From an uncultured Bacteroidota bacterium (GTDB lineage Bacteria > Bacteroidota > Bacteroidia > NS11-12g > UBA9320): DNA of 53,385 bases. The position numbers were made by a program, and so were the translations under genes. The notes under the pieces were generated by a model. It worked only from the letters and a program-made list of their open reading frames with translations, was not told the origin of the DNA and searched no databases. The stretch's first letter is position 1, and each line of letters opens with the position of its first letter. Below are positions 45,968 through 53,385 of the stretch, one piece after another. The stretch spans positions 1 to 53,385 of the forward strand of contig CAJXBI010000006.1 of assembly GCA_913050005.1 (NCBI GenBank). Reading direction: 5' to 3'.

Positions 45968-46666
45968 TTATTGCTTATTGCTGATGGTTCTCTGTTCAAT
46001 TCGTTTTTCGTAATCTACACCTTGGAAAATTCGATTCACAAAAATACTTGGTGTGTGAATAAAATTAGGATCAAGCTCACCAGGCTCAACCAATTCTTCT
46101 ACTTCTGCTATCGTTATTTTTCCGGCCATTGCCATCATTGGGTTGAAATTTCTGGCAGTTGATTTAAATATTAAATTACCATCAGTATCACCCTTCCAAG
46201 CCTTAACAATTGCAAAGTCCGATTCAAAGGCTTTTTCCATAATAAACTGCTTTCCCTCAAATTCTCGTATTTCTTTTCCTTCCGCTATTTCTGTTCCATA
46301 ACCAGCAGGAGTATAAAAAGCCGGAATGCCAGAACCAGCTGCACGACATCTTTCTGCTAAAGTACCCTGAGGTAACAATTCTACTTCAAGTTCACCCGAT
46401 AAAAGTTGTCTTTCAAATTCTGCATTCTCTCCTACGTATGAAGATATCATCTTTTTTACTAGCTTAGCTTGTAGCATTAAACCAATACCAAAATCGTCTA
46501 CACCTGCATTGTTTGAAATACAAGTTAAGTCTTTAATTCCTTCTTTAACTATAGAGGAAATTGAATTTTCAGGTATACCACACAGCCCAAATCCACCCAA
46601 CATGATGGTCATACCATCTTGGATGCCATAAATTGCCTCATCAGCATTTTTTACTACTTTATTCAT
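45968..46666 (-). CDS. scoA: 3-oxoacid CoA-transferase, subunit A
   Basis: Alpha subunit of the same CoA-transferase. The 232-residue protein has GMTIMLGGFGLCGIPENSI, the glycine-rich CoA-binding segment, CISNNAGVDDFGIGLML and GIPAFYTPAGYGTEIAEGK. It heads a two-gene operon with scoB. A full -7 match (TAACTTTG on the minus strand, 46688-46681) sits 15-22 bases upstream of the ATG, without a clear -33 box. Confidence 0.94.
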   Translation of the reverse strand: MNKVVKNADEAIYGIQDGMTIMLGGFGLCGIPENSISSIVKEGIKDLTCISNNAGVDDFGIGLMLQAKLVKKMISSYVGENAEFERQLLSGELEVELLPQGTLAERCRAAGSGIPAFYTPAGYGTEIAEGKEIREFEGKQFIMEKAFESDFAIVKAWKGDTDGNLIFKSTARNFNPMMAMAGKITIAEVEELVEPGELDPNFIHTPSIFVNRIFQGVDYEKRIEQRTISNKQ

Positions 46667-46821
46667 AGGATTAAGTGTTACAAAGTTACATTTTCTATAA
46701 TTCTAAGACCATATATTTAACTTAAACATATGTATTGATTAGAGCTAATTACTAATTTTAAGTATTATCTTTTAATTTTGAATATCGAAGTTATCAATGT
46801 GCTCTAGATTTATTAAAATAA

Positions 46822-47610
46822 ATGCTTAATAAAAATCAACTTGAGCAAATAGACCGTTTAGTTAAAAAAGTAGGCGATTTTCAAATACACAAGCAATTGA
46901 AAGTTGTTTCCTCCGATATCAAAGAAAAAAGCCTCAACCAATTGGTCAGTTTTGTAGATATTGATAGTGAAAATATGCTGGTAGATGGGCTAAGTAAAAT
47001 AACACCATCAGCAGGATTTTTAACAGAAGAAAATACCATAACTCAACAAAATGATGAGCTCTACTGGATTATTGATCCATTAGATGGAACTACCAATTAT
47101 TTATTTGGACACTCAAAATATTCCATTTCATTAGCTCTTTATCAAAATAAAAAACCAGTATATGCACATGTTTTTGTACCTCCTGATAATGAATCATTCG
47201 TAGGAAAACCCGATGGAGCATTTTTGAATGGCAAAAAAATTACAGTTTCTACTCGAAATGAAATTACTGATACACTAATTGCAACTGGATTCCCATATTA
47301 CAAATTTGACGAAATGGAGGCCTTTACAAACTGTCTCAAAAAATTAATGAGAGAAACTAAAGGAATCAGACGCATGGGAAGTGCTGCAATTGATTTGGTC
47401 TATACTGCATGCGGAAGATTTGATGCCTTTTATGAACTATATTTAAGTCCATGGGATGTAGCAGGTGGATCTTATATCGTGCAACAAGCCGGTGGATTAG
47501 TGTCAGATTTTGATAATAAAAACAATTACGTGTTTGGAAATTCAATATTAGCGGGCAACCCTAATATTCATTCTAAAATGATTGAATTAGTTCGGAAGGA
47601 ATTTAATTAG
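46822..47610 (+). CDS. Inositol monophosphatase family protein
   Basis: A 262-residue Mg-dependent phosphatase of the IMPase/SuhB/CysQ superfamily. The metal-binding motif is IIDPLDGTTNYLFG, with Glu in TEEN upstream (about residue 71) and the second metal motif LSPWDVAGGSYIVQQAGG near the C-terminus. These are complete. Substrate (inositol-1-phosphate, PAP or similar) cannot be assigned. It is monocistronic, divergent from scoA, and its stop lies 6 bases from the stop of the convergent FtsB-like gene. Confidence 0.88.
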   Translation: MLNKNQLEQIDRLVKKVGDFQIHKQLKVVSSDIKEKSLNQLVSFVDIDSENMLVDGLSKITPSAGFLTEENTITQQNDELYWIIDPLDGTTNYLFGHSKYSISLALYQNKKPVYAHVFVPPDNESFVGKPDGAFLNGKKITVSTRNEITDTLIATGFPYYKFDEMEAFTNCLKKLMRETKGIRRMGSAAIDLVYTACGRFDAFYELYLSPWDVAGGSYIVQQAGGLVSDFDNKNNYVFGNSILAGNPNIHSKMIELVRKEFN

Positions 47611-47616
47611 TCTTTC

Positions 47617-47901
47617 TTATTTTTTTAGAACGAAAATATCTTCGTCATCTTTTTTGAAATAATAGTTTTCACGGGCATAGGTCTCAAGTTTATCATCATC
47701 TGAAAATAAGTTATTTTTTTGTTCTTTCATTTCAAGTATTTCATTGGATAGAAATTCTTCTTGAACTCTAAGATTTTTTAGCTCATTATACTGTTTATAG
47801 ATAAATACAGCACTATTACCATCAAATAATAACACCCACACCAAAAATAATGATAGCGTAATTGGATACTTATTAATAATGAAACGTTGCAGAAATTTCA
47901 T
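47617..47901 (-). CDS. FtsB/DivIC-family septum formation initiator
   Basis: A 94-residue bitopic protein: a short cytoplasmic start, one membrane segment (about residues 12-30), and a periplasmic coiled coil (about 35-70) ending in ETYARENYYFKKDDEDIFVLKK, the conserved tail of DivIC/FtsB. It belongs to the FtsQLB-type complex that activates septal peptidoglycan synthesis. It lies 60 bases downstream of the KdsC-like gene on the same strand. Family assignment rests on size, topology and the tail motif. Confidence 0.82.
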   Translation of the reverse strand: MKFLQRFIINKYPITLSLFLVWVLLFDGNSAVFIYKQYNELKNLRVQEEFLSNEILEMKEQKNNLFSDDDKLETYARENYYFKKDDEDIFVLKK

Positions 47902-47961
47902 ATTACAAAAGAAATATGTTTAATAAACTTATATTAATAAAGAAATGTACATATGTAGAAA

Positions 47962-48477
47962 TTACCATACAGAATGGTCTGAATTTTCCCACTTATCTTG
48001 TAGGGTAAGCACTTTTTCAATTATCTCTCTAGCTGCGCCATAACCTCCTTTGGCCTTAGTAATAACGTCTGCTTCTTGCTGAACTTGCCATGCGGCATCT
48101 GCAGGACATGTTTTGACGCCGCACATTCGCATGGAGGAGATATCAGGGAAATCGTCCCCCATGTAGAGCGTATTGTTTAACTCTAGATCATGCTTCTTAA
48201 TTAACTTTTCAAAAAGGACTCTTTTATCAGAAACTCCAGTATATACGTCTTGTATACCTAATCTTTGTAGCCGATTAATAACACCTTCTGAACTTCCTCC
48301 ACTGATTACAATAAGTCTATAATTTTGTTTCACTGCAAATTGAATCGCAAAACCATCTTTAATATTAAAGTCCCGAATTAATGACCCGTCATCTTGAGCC
48401 TGAACTTTTCCAGTGGTAAGAACACCGTCTACATCAAAAATAAATGTATTGATTGTTTTAAAGGTATCGTAAATCAT
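47962..48477 (-). CDS. KdsC-like HAD phosphatase (KDO-8-phosphate phosphatase family)
   Basis: A 171-residue HAD hydrolase without cap domain. It has FIFDVDGVLTTGKV (nucleophile Asp and acid/base Asp), VISGGSSEGVINRLQRLGI and MGDDFPDISSMRMCGVKTCPADA (metal-binding Asp pair). This is the KdsC pattern: it releases phosphate from KDO-8-P for lipopolysaccharide core synthesis. No kdsA or kdsB is adjacent, so a related sugar-acid substrate is possible. It follows iscX after 4 bases. Confidence 0.87.
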   Translation of the reverse strand: MIYDTFKTINTFIFDVDGVLTTGKVQAQDDGSLIRDFNIKDGFAIQFAVKQNYRLIVISGGSSEGVINRLQRLGIQDVYTGVSDKRVLFEKLIKKHDLELNNTLYMGDDFPDISSMRMCGVKTCPADAAWQVQQEADVITKAKGGYGAAREIIEKVLTLQDKWENSDHSVW

Positions 48478-48481
48478 AATT

Positions 48482-48727
48482 TTACTGATTATCCCTCCAT
48501 TCGTATACCCAGCTACTTTGAATCATCTCTAAATGGCCTTCATTACTATCCTGACGCTTACCATCAAAGTTAGGTAGGGATAAAACCCAATCGAGTAAAT
48601 CAGTGAAGCGAATTCTGTAAATTTTAGATTCATCAAAATCATCTCCAAACTTTTCGTAAAGAGCTAGAGCTATGTCCTCATAATCTTTCCAATTAATTGG
48701 GGGTTCGTAAAATTTATTTTTATCCAT
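48482..48727 (-). CDS. iscX: IscX, small Fe-S assembly protein
   Basis: An 81-residue acidic protein that binds IscS and tunes Fe-S cluster assembly in the ISC system. WKDYEDIALALYEKFGDDFDE, IRFTDLLDWVLSLPNFDG and GHLEMIQSSWVYEW align with IscX, including the typical acidic and aromatic positions. I start it at the ATG at 48727 (MDKNKFYEPP), one base before the ferredoxin stop codon; a longer frame begins only at a TTG inside the ferredoxin gene. The ISC core genes iscS, iscU and hscAB are not beside it. Confidence 0.87.
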   Translation of the reverse strand: MDKNKFYEPPINWKDYEDIALALYEKFGDDFDESKIYRIRFTDLLDWVLSLPNFDGKRQDSNEGHLEMIQSSWVYEWRDNQ

Positions 48728-48728
48728 T

Positions 48729-49058
48729 TTAATGTCCAATTATACTACTTTGATCTGGAATTGTAACTTCAATATTAGAACTTATTATACATTGACATGC
48801 TAATCTAGAATTGATTCTTGGATTTTCAGCTCTGTCAATAAAATCTTCCTCTTTATCTGATATTTCTGGCAAGTCATTCATACCTTTATCAATGTACACA
48901 TGACAAGTACTACAAGCACATACAGCACCACAGTTATGGTTTAAATGAAGGTTATTATCTAATGCTGCATCGAGTATAGTATCTCTATTTTCAACTTCTA
49001 CTTCAACCTGTTTATCGGGATCTTCCTCAAATCTAAAAAGTACTTTATGGTTACTCAT
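48729..49058 (-). CDS. fdx: 2Fe-2S ferredoxin (ISC/adrenodoxin type)
   Basis: A 109-residue electron carrier for Fe-S cluster assembly. The four cluster cysteines are visible: C-x5-C-x2-C in NCGAVCACSTC and the fourth in LACQC. The spacing is the ISC/adrenodoxin type rather than the plant type. iscX follows directly, so fdx-iscX-kdsC-like form a compact unit. The upstream 150 bases contain no clear consensus promoter. Confidence 0.93.
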   Translation of the reverse strand: MSNHKVLFRFEEDPDKQVEVEVENRDTILDAALDNNLHLNHNCGAVCACSTCHVYIDKGMNDLPEISDKEEDFIDRAENPRINSRLACQCIISSNIEVTIPDQSSIIGH

Positions 49059-49182
49059 TAATTATACATACGAAATTAAAACACAAAAGCTTCAAAGCAA
49101 CTTATTTATATTACAAATCATCTATTGTTTAAATTAATGCAACTTTAATATAATCAAATTATGCTATCTAACATATAGCAAA

Positions 49183-49190
49183 TACATTTG
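49183..49190 (+). promoter_or_regulatory. Candidate -7 element of the MORN gene
   Basis: TACATTTG at 49183-49190 fully matches TAnnTTTG, 18 bases before the ATG. The -33 position has no good TTTG. Confidence 0.45.
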
Positions 49191-49208
49191 TTCATCGTTA
49201 TATAAATC

Positions 49209-50366
49209 ATGCGAATAAGACCAACTAAATTAATCTTACTAATTCTATTAGGCCTTTCGAGTAGTTATGCCATCGCTGAATCTCCTGAAAAATTATTGGG
49301 TAAACCTTACACATATGCATCTGTCTATAAATATATCCAAAACCTTAAAAATGATAGTCCAGTAGAATCTTTTCTTCCCTATTTGAGAATACTTAAATTA
49401 GATTATTTGAAGTCTGGAGTAAGTATGGAATTCAACACAGATATTGTGCTCTCAAAAATTTCATTATTTGATAGTGGCTATTCCTACGAAAAATATGTTG
49501 GGAAAATGCCTTTTAACGTTACTTGGGGGATGAGTGTTGATCAAATTCAAGATAAAGCTGGAGGATTAGACTTTGTCTCTGACAATAAGTATGTCAGAAG
49601 AATGAGCACAGATGATTTCCAAATGGATTTTTATTTTGAGAATAGCAAACTATACCATATTAGGATTTTAGCTACGCTCAAAACACTCCAAAACTTCCCC
49701 AACGAAATAATGGAAGCAACGGGTATTCGATTAATACCCGATGGCAAAAAAATAGATGGTAATATCATAGATGGTCAAGGGTCCATGATTTGGGGTGACG
49801 GAGTAGCTGTCTACAAAGGTGAATGGACTTACGGAGTTCCACACGGAGAAGGACAATACATAGATTCCTTTGGAAATAAATATGAAGGTAATTTTAAGCT
49901 AGGATTTTTTTGGGGACAAGGAAAATTTTACTCGAAATACTATAAATATTCATATTCAGGAAGTTTTGCCATGAGTAAAAAACATGGTGAAGGCAGAATT
50001 GGTTACTCAAACAGAACTTCATACCAAGGAGAATGGAAACAAAATAAGATGGAAGGGCAAGGAACTTATTCTATCAGTAATCGCTATTCATATAAAGGTA
50101 GAATGGTTAATAATACATTTAATGGTCGCGGGATTCTTAAAACACCAGATGGTGTTATCGATGGTTATTTTAAAAATGGTAAACCTCACGGAAAATGCAC
50201 TCAATCATCATCGGATGGAGCCCAAATAATAACAGGAAAATTTATTAATGGAAAGAAAAATGGAGATTTTGATGTAACGATTCTGGGCAATAAAAGTACC
50301 ATTACCTACAAAGATGATATTAAGATCAAACAAATACCAGTTGATGGAAGCCTAATCGACAAGTAA
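49209..50366 (+). CDS. Exported MORN-repeat protein
   Basis: A 385-residue protein with a signal peptide (residues 1-23, ending in YAIAE). The N-terminal domain of about 160 residues contains PFNVTWGMSVDQIQDKAGG, a motif seen in various small DUF domains. About seven MORN repeats follow from residue 195 (YKGEWTYGVPHGEGQY, YEGNFKLGFFWGQGKF, YQGEWKQNKMEGQGTY and so on). MORN repeats form elongated beta sheets that mediate contacts between proteins or with lipids. No enzyme motif is present. The 3' end overlaps the convergent aspartate kinase gene by 15 bases. Confidence 0.82.
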   Translation: MRIRPTKLILLILLGLSSSYAIAESPEKLLGKPYTYASVYKYIQNLKNDSPVESFLPYLRILKLDYLKSGVSMEFNTDIVLSKISLFDSGYSYEKYVGKMPFNVTWGMSVDQIQDKAGGLDFVSDNKYVRRMSTDDFQMDFYFENSKLYHIRILATLKTLQNFPNEIMEATGIRLIPDGKKIDGNIIDGQGSMIWGDGVAVYKGEWTYGVPHGEGQYIDSFGNKYEGNFKLGFFWGQGKFYSKYYKYSYSGSFAMSKKHGEGRIGYSNRTSYQGEWKQNKMEGQGTYSISNRYSYKGRMVNNTFNGRGILKTPDGVIDGYFKNGKPHGKCTQSSSDGAQIITGKFINGKKNGDFDVTILGNKSTITYKDDIKIKQIPVDGSLIDK

Positions 50367-51623
50367 AAGTTGTAACGCAGAATTTGATTTTTGTTCTAAT
50401 GCAATCTCACGTTTATTAATAATTTTCTCAAGTTGGGTATTTGAATCATTGTAATTAAATACGGTTAGTAATGTGTAAGCCGACTGAATATTCACCCTAA
50501 ACTTATCTTTTAGCTCATTTAGTAAAGCCGATGTTTTGGTATCGTTAGCATTGAAACAGGACATGAAACTAATAGCAGAGTTTTGCATCAAATTTAGTTG
50601 AATGCCAACTTCATTAAACTTACTGAAAATGAGTTCCAAATTATCCTCCACAATGAACGAAAAATCACGAGAAGCAATCGTAATTAGTGACTGGTTATTT
50701 TTGATAATGTAACACTGCGTATCATTCAACGTTCGACTATCATTCTCAATCACTTCTGTTCCAGATAAAAATGGTTCAACAAATGATCTAACAAAAAGTG
50801 GGATTGACTTATTTTTAAGTGGTTGAATAGTTTTAGGATGAATCACTGAAGCACCATAATATGCTAATTCAATCGCCTCATTATATGAAACTTTTGGAAT
50901 AAGTTCAGCCCCTGAAAATTGTTTTGGATCAGCATTCATAATGCCCTCAACATCTTTCCATATCGTAACAGACTCAGCATCTAAACCAAATGCAAAAATA
51001 GCTGCAGAATAATCCGAACCTTCTCTTCCAAGTGTAGTACTTTTGTGATTAATATCCCTTCCAATAAATCCTTGTGTAATGATTGGCTGTCTTTCTGCAA
51101 GAGGCCTCAAACTATTTTGAATAAAAGGGACAGATTCTTCCCATATAACGCTAGCAGATCTATGTTTAGAATTAGTTATCACAAAATTTCTAGCATCTAT
51201 CCATCTATTTTTAACCCCATATTTATTAAGATATGTGCTGACAATTTTAGTAGATATTAATTCTCCGAAAGGTACGATTCTATCATACTCCATATCATAG
51301 GTTGAGGATTCTTCTCTTCTCTTTTCGATGATACATTCTAATTCAATCAATAGGTTATCTACTTGATAATATTCATTTTCATCCTTAATTATAGCATCTG
51401 TAATATTATGGTGAAAGGTCTTAATCTCCTGGAAGATCACTTTTTTATTTTCCTTATTGTGGTAATATGCATCAACCAATTCCTCTAGCTTATTAGTAGT
51501 TTTTCCCATCGCAGAAATAACAACCAATAAGGGTCCTTTACCATACTCTTGAACAACAGAAGCAACATTTTTTACAGCCTCTGCATCTCTCACACTTGCA
51601 CCACCAAATTTGAATACCCTCAT
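50352..51623 (-). CDS. lysC: Aspartate kinase
   Basis: Phosphorylates aspartate, the entry to lysine, diaminopimelate, threonine and methionine synthesis. The 423-residue protein has the signature VFKFGGASVRDAEAVKNVA, LGREGSDYSAAIFA, and AYYGASVIHPKTIQPLKN, followed by C-terminal ACT-type regulatory segments (about 295-423). There is no fused homoserine dehydrogenase, so it is the monofunctional form. It is divergent from fbp and ends inside the convergent MORN gene. dapF, a later step toward diaminopimelate, is also in this window. Confidence 0.94.
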   Translation of the reverse strand: MRVFKFGGASVRDAEAVKNVASVVQEYGKGPLLVVISAMGKTTNKLEELVDAYYHNKENKKVIFQEIKTFHHNITDAIIKDENEYYQVDNLLIELECIIEKRREESSTYDMEYDRIVPFGELISTKIVSTYLNKYGVKNRWIDARNFVITNSKHRSASVIWEESVPFIQNSLRPLAERQPIITQGFIGRDINHKSTTLGREGSDYSAAIFAFGLDAESVTIWKDVEGIMNADPKQFSGAELIPKVSYNEAIELAYYGASVIHPKTIQPLKNKSIPLFVRSFVEPFLSGTEVIENDSRTLNDTQCYIIKNNQSLITIASRDFSFIVEDNLELIFSKFNEVGIQLNLMQNSAISFMSCFNANDTKTSALLNELKDKFRVNIQSAYTLLTVFNYNDSNTQLEKIINKREIALEQKSNSALQLLLVD

Positions 51624-51638
51624 TAAAGACTAAATTTG
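51609..51638 (+). promoter_or_regulatory. Promoter of fbp, overlapping the start of lysC
   Basis: The -33 box TTTG (51609-51612) and -7 box TAAATTTG (51631-51638) are 18 bases apart. The -33 box lies within the first codons of the divergent aspartate kinase gene. The leader to the ATG at 51666 is about 23 bases. Confidence 0.6.
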
Positions 51639-51665
51639 TAGCAATATTACCAAATAATAACTTTA

Positions 51666-52661
51666 ATGAGAACTAAAAAAGTAATAAGTCTTAGTCAATT
51701 TATCGCAGACCAACAAAATAAATTTCCAGATGCAAACGGCGATCTTTCCAAAATTTTCAGAGATCTGAAATTCGCTGCTAAAATCGTCAATAAAGATGTT
51801 CGAAAAGCTGGACTTGTAGACGTACTTGGTGCTTTTGGAACAGTAAATGTTCAAGGTGAAGAAGTAAAAAAATTAGATATTATAGCTAACGAAGAATTTA
51901 AATCCTCACTAACACTAGGAGGCGATTGCTGTGCAATTATTTCTGAAGAAGAAGAAGATATTCATCAAATAGAAACCACGTTAAATCTAGACAGTAAATA
52001 TATTATATCCATAGACCCATTAGACGGAAGTAGTAATATTGATGTAAATGCATCAATTGGAACTATCTTTTCAGTTTATAAGCGTAAAAGTCCTTTAGGC
52101 GGACCTGTAACTATGGAAGATGTTCTTCAAAAAGGTGTCAATCAAGTATCTGCAGGTTATATTATTTATGGAAGTAGCACTATGCTTGTATTTACAACCG
52201 GACAAGGTGTAAATGCGTTTACATTAGATTCTTCAATCGGTGATTTTTGTCTCAGTCATCCAAATATTAAAATACCATCAAATGGAAGTATTTATTCCGT
52301 AAATGAAGGAAATTATGACCAGTTTAATCAAAATATAAAAGACTACATTGATTATTGCAGAAACTCTATTGACAAAAAGGTGTATAGTGCCCGATACATA
52401 GGTAGTATGGTTGCAGATTTTCACAGGAATCTACTCAAAGGAGGAATTTTTATGTATCCATCCACTACAAATTCACCTGAAGGAAAACTGAGGCTTATGT
52501 TTGAGAGTAATCCAATGGCATTTATCACTGAACAAGCAGGTGGAATAGCTACTACTGGCCAAGATAGGATACTTGAATTACAACCCACCGAAATCCATGA
52601 GAGAAATCCAGTAATTATGGGTAGTTCGAACATGGTAAAAAAGGCTTTATCGTTTAAATGA
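51666..52661 (+). CDS. fbp: Fructose-1,6-bisphosphatase, class I
   Basis: Gluconeogenic phosphatase. The 331-residue protein has the metal-site motif YIISIDPLDGSSNIDVNASIGTIFS, the acidic run EEEEDI, and YIGSMVADFHRNLLKGGIFMYP with SPEGKLRLMFESNPMAF, which hold the substrate phosphate residues. The length matches class I enzymes. Its stop codon overlaps the start of the interrupted lipoprotein gene as ATGA, so that gene is probably translated from the same mRNA. Confidence 0.96.
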   Translation: MRTKKVISLSQFIADQQNKFPDANGDLSKIFRDLKFAAKIVNKDVRKAGLVDVLGAFGTVNVQGEEVKKLDIIANEEFKSSLTLGGDCCAIISEEEEDIHQIETTLNLDSKYIISIDPLDGSSNIDVNASIGTIFSVYKRKSPLGGPVTMEDVLQKGVNQVSAGYIIYGSSTMLVFTTGQGVNAFTLDSSIGDFCLSHPNIKIPSNGSIYSVNEGNYDQFNQNIKDYIDYCRNSIDKKVYSARYIGSMVADFHRNLLKGGIFMYPSTTNSPEGKLRLMFESNPMAFITEQAGGIATTGQDRILELQPTEIHERNPVIMGSSNMVKKALSFK

Positions 52662-52915
52662 ATATCAAATTTGTAAGAATATTAATACTCGCAGGGTCAA
52701 TAATTTCATTGATATCTAGCTGCAAAAAAGAGTGCATTAAAAATACAAAATGTAATGAGAACCATGAAAATGACTCAACATTATGTACAGCATATTTTGA
52801 ATCTTAGATATATTATGCTGATGAAAATAAATGTAAATACGAAGGATACAGTGGGTGTTCTCTAATTGGCTTTGAAACACAATCAGAATGTGAAAAATGC
52901 GATTGTAATCGCTAA
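52658..52915 (+). pseudogene. Small lipoprotein gene with Kunitz-like Cys-rich domain, interrupted by an in-frame TAG
   Basis: The frame begins at an ATG overlapping the fbp stop and runs 85 codons to TAA (52913-52915), broken only by TAG at codon 50 (52805-52807). Residues 1-22 are a lipoprotein signal with lipobox ISSC (Cys22). The remainder is Cys-rich. Cys43, Cys59 and Cys67 are spaced 16 and 8, as are Cys14, Cys30 and Cys38 of BPTI, and NKCKYEGYSGC matches the Kunitz C-x4-Y-x-G-C pattern with a Phe (72) and paired Cys (78, 81) after it. The TAG sits at the aromatic position before YY, consistent with a Tyr or Trp codon changed by one base. The same-frame continuation suggests a recent nonsense mutation, a sequence error, or readthrough. 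The truncated 49-residue product would lack most of the domain. Confidence 0.7.
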
Positions 52916-52924
52916 AAGATAAAA

Positions 52925-53385
52925 TTAGGAGTTAGATTTTTTAGCTTTTCGTTTGAATGCATGGTATCGCTTATTATTCGATTTTTTATTTTGAGATGAG
53001 TTGGATGAGCCTCTAGCGTGCTGTTTCGATCGTTTTTTTCCGCCTTCAACAGGGCCTTTTGTTGGCTCAAAACCCTCAACTGTTCCACTTTGAATAGGCA
53101 TCCCTAATAATTTTTCAATGGATTTTAAATAATCATTCTCTTCCACACTTACCAATGAAATAGCAATTCCACTTGCACCTGCCCTACCTGTCCTTCCAAT
53201 TCGATGTACATAATCTTCTGGCACATTTGGCAACTCATAATTGATTACATAAGGTAATAAAGGAATATCCAATCCTCTAGCGGCAATATCAGTAGCTACT
53301 AAAACACTCACCTCGCCACTTTTAAAATTGGCTAAAGCTTTTGTTCGAGCGGATTGTGATTTGTTTCCATGAATTGCAGCTGCTG
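52925..53385 (-). CDS. DEAD-box RNA helicase (RhlE-like), C-terminal part (5' end outside window)
   Basis: The open frame runs to the right edge of the window, so the N-terminal helicase domain (motifs Q, I, II) is missing. What is present is the end of the second RecA-like domain: [20 protein letters not shown] (motif IV/QxxR region), [13 protein letters not shown] (motif V) and [12 protein letters not shown] (motif VI). A short basic tail of about 70 residues rich in Lys, Arg, Ser and Asn follows, typical of RhlE-like helicases that unwind RNA in ribosome assembly or cold adaptation. A GTG near 53311 is internal, not the start. Confidence 0.9.
   Translation of the reverse strand, partial: AAAIHGNKSQSARTKALANFKSGEVSVLVATDIAARGLDIPLLPYVINYELPNVPEDYVHRIGRTGRAGASGIAISLVSVEENDYLKSIEKLLGMPIQSGTVEGFEPTKGPVEGGKKRSKQHARGSSNSSQNKKSNNKRYHAFKRKAKKSNS

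Noticed and set aside
1-53385. CRISPR arrays, tandem repeats, transposases, integrases, att sites
   Set aside because: Reading both strands gave no regularly spaced repeats, terminal inverted repeats or recombinase genes.

Overview
The window is a contiguous, gene-dense, AT-rich piece of a Bacteroidota chromosome. The phylum call rests on several independent signs: a type IX secretion sortase and its outer-membrane partner (porU, porV), a cargo protein with a type IX sorting domain, DUF4159 and probable DUF4249 family proteins, lack of Shine-Dalgarno sites, and promoters of the phylum type (TTTG, about 20 bases, TAnnTTTG). The order cannot be settled from this sequence alone. No rRNA, CRISPR array, insertion sequence, integrase, prophage or plasmid gene was found. 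No stretch longer than 300 bases lacks a gene or RNA. Both ends cut through genes: the 3' part of porU on the left and the 3' part of a DEAD-box helicase on the right.

Layout. 1-2668: porU-porV. 2714-8796 (minus): mreB-mreC-mreD-PBP2-rodA plus a metallo-beta-lactamase-fold hydrolase, one tightly overlapped cell-elongation operon. 8939-9646: a LexA-like HTH/S24 regulator divergent from mreB. 9701-11182 (minus): HtrA-type protease. 11358-13799: ECF sigma factor, its probable anti-sigma factor and dapF. 13850-20150 (minus): MFS carrier, Wzx-like flippase, Wzz-like chain-length protein, O-antigen ligase/polymerase and an orphan peptide-type ABC permease. 20204-23810 (minus): tRNA-Leu, tig, clpP, clpX, a protein quality-control block. 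23927-26998 (minus): holA and a secreted type IX cargo. 27015-29561: HsdR-N-like nuclease-fold protein, NhaD antiporter, glycosyltransferase. 29563-35557: TPR protein, queuosine-precursor transporter, DUF4159 protein, rsmE and a three-gene transhydrogenase. 35743-37668: dnaK. 37775-39973: divergent pair of exported proteins. 39980-42790: panB, clpS, plsY, queA. 43015-48477: MacB-like permease, malate dehydrogenase, CoA transferase, inositol-phosphatase-like enzyme, FtsB/DivIC-like protein, KdsC-like phosphatase. 48482-49058: iscX and ferredoxin. 49209 to the end: MORN protein, aspartate kinase, fructose-1,6-bisphosphatase, an interrupted small lipoprotein gene and the helicase.

Most of the content is housekeeping: cell-wall elongation and envelope biogenesis (mre/rod, dapF, lysC, plsY, kdsC-like, polysaccharide export), envelope stress response (sigma/anti-sigma, htrA), proteolysis (tig, clpP, clpX, clpS) and redox/central metabolism (pnt, mdh, CoA transferase, fbp). 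I found no convincing new multi-gene system. The most interesting local signals are a Kunitz-like lipoprotein gene with an in-frame amber codon (52658-52915), repeat-bearing DNA between mreB and the S24 regulator (8797-8938), a perfect 14-base palindrome between two exported-protein genes (38815-38828), and a stand-alone HsdR-N-like protein head-to-head with holA. Several starts differ from the longest open frame: rodA, iscX, the cargo protein and the 38840 gene are better started downstream. The sequence also needs non-ATG starts for rsmE, pntAA, PBP2, the MFS carrier and the HsdR-N-like gene.
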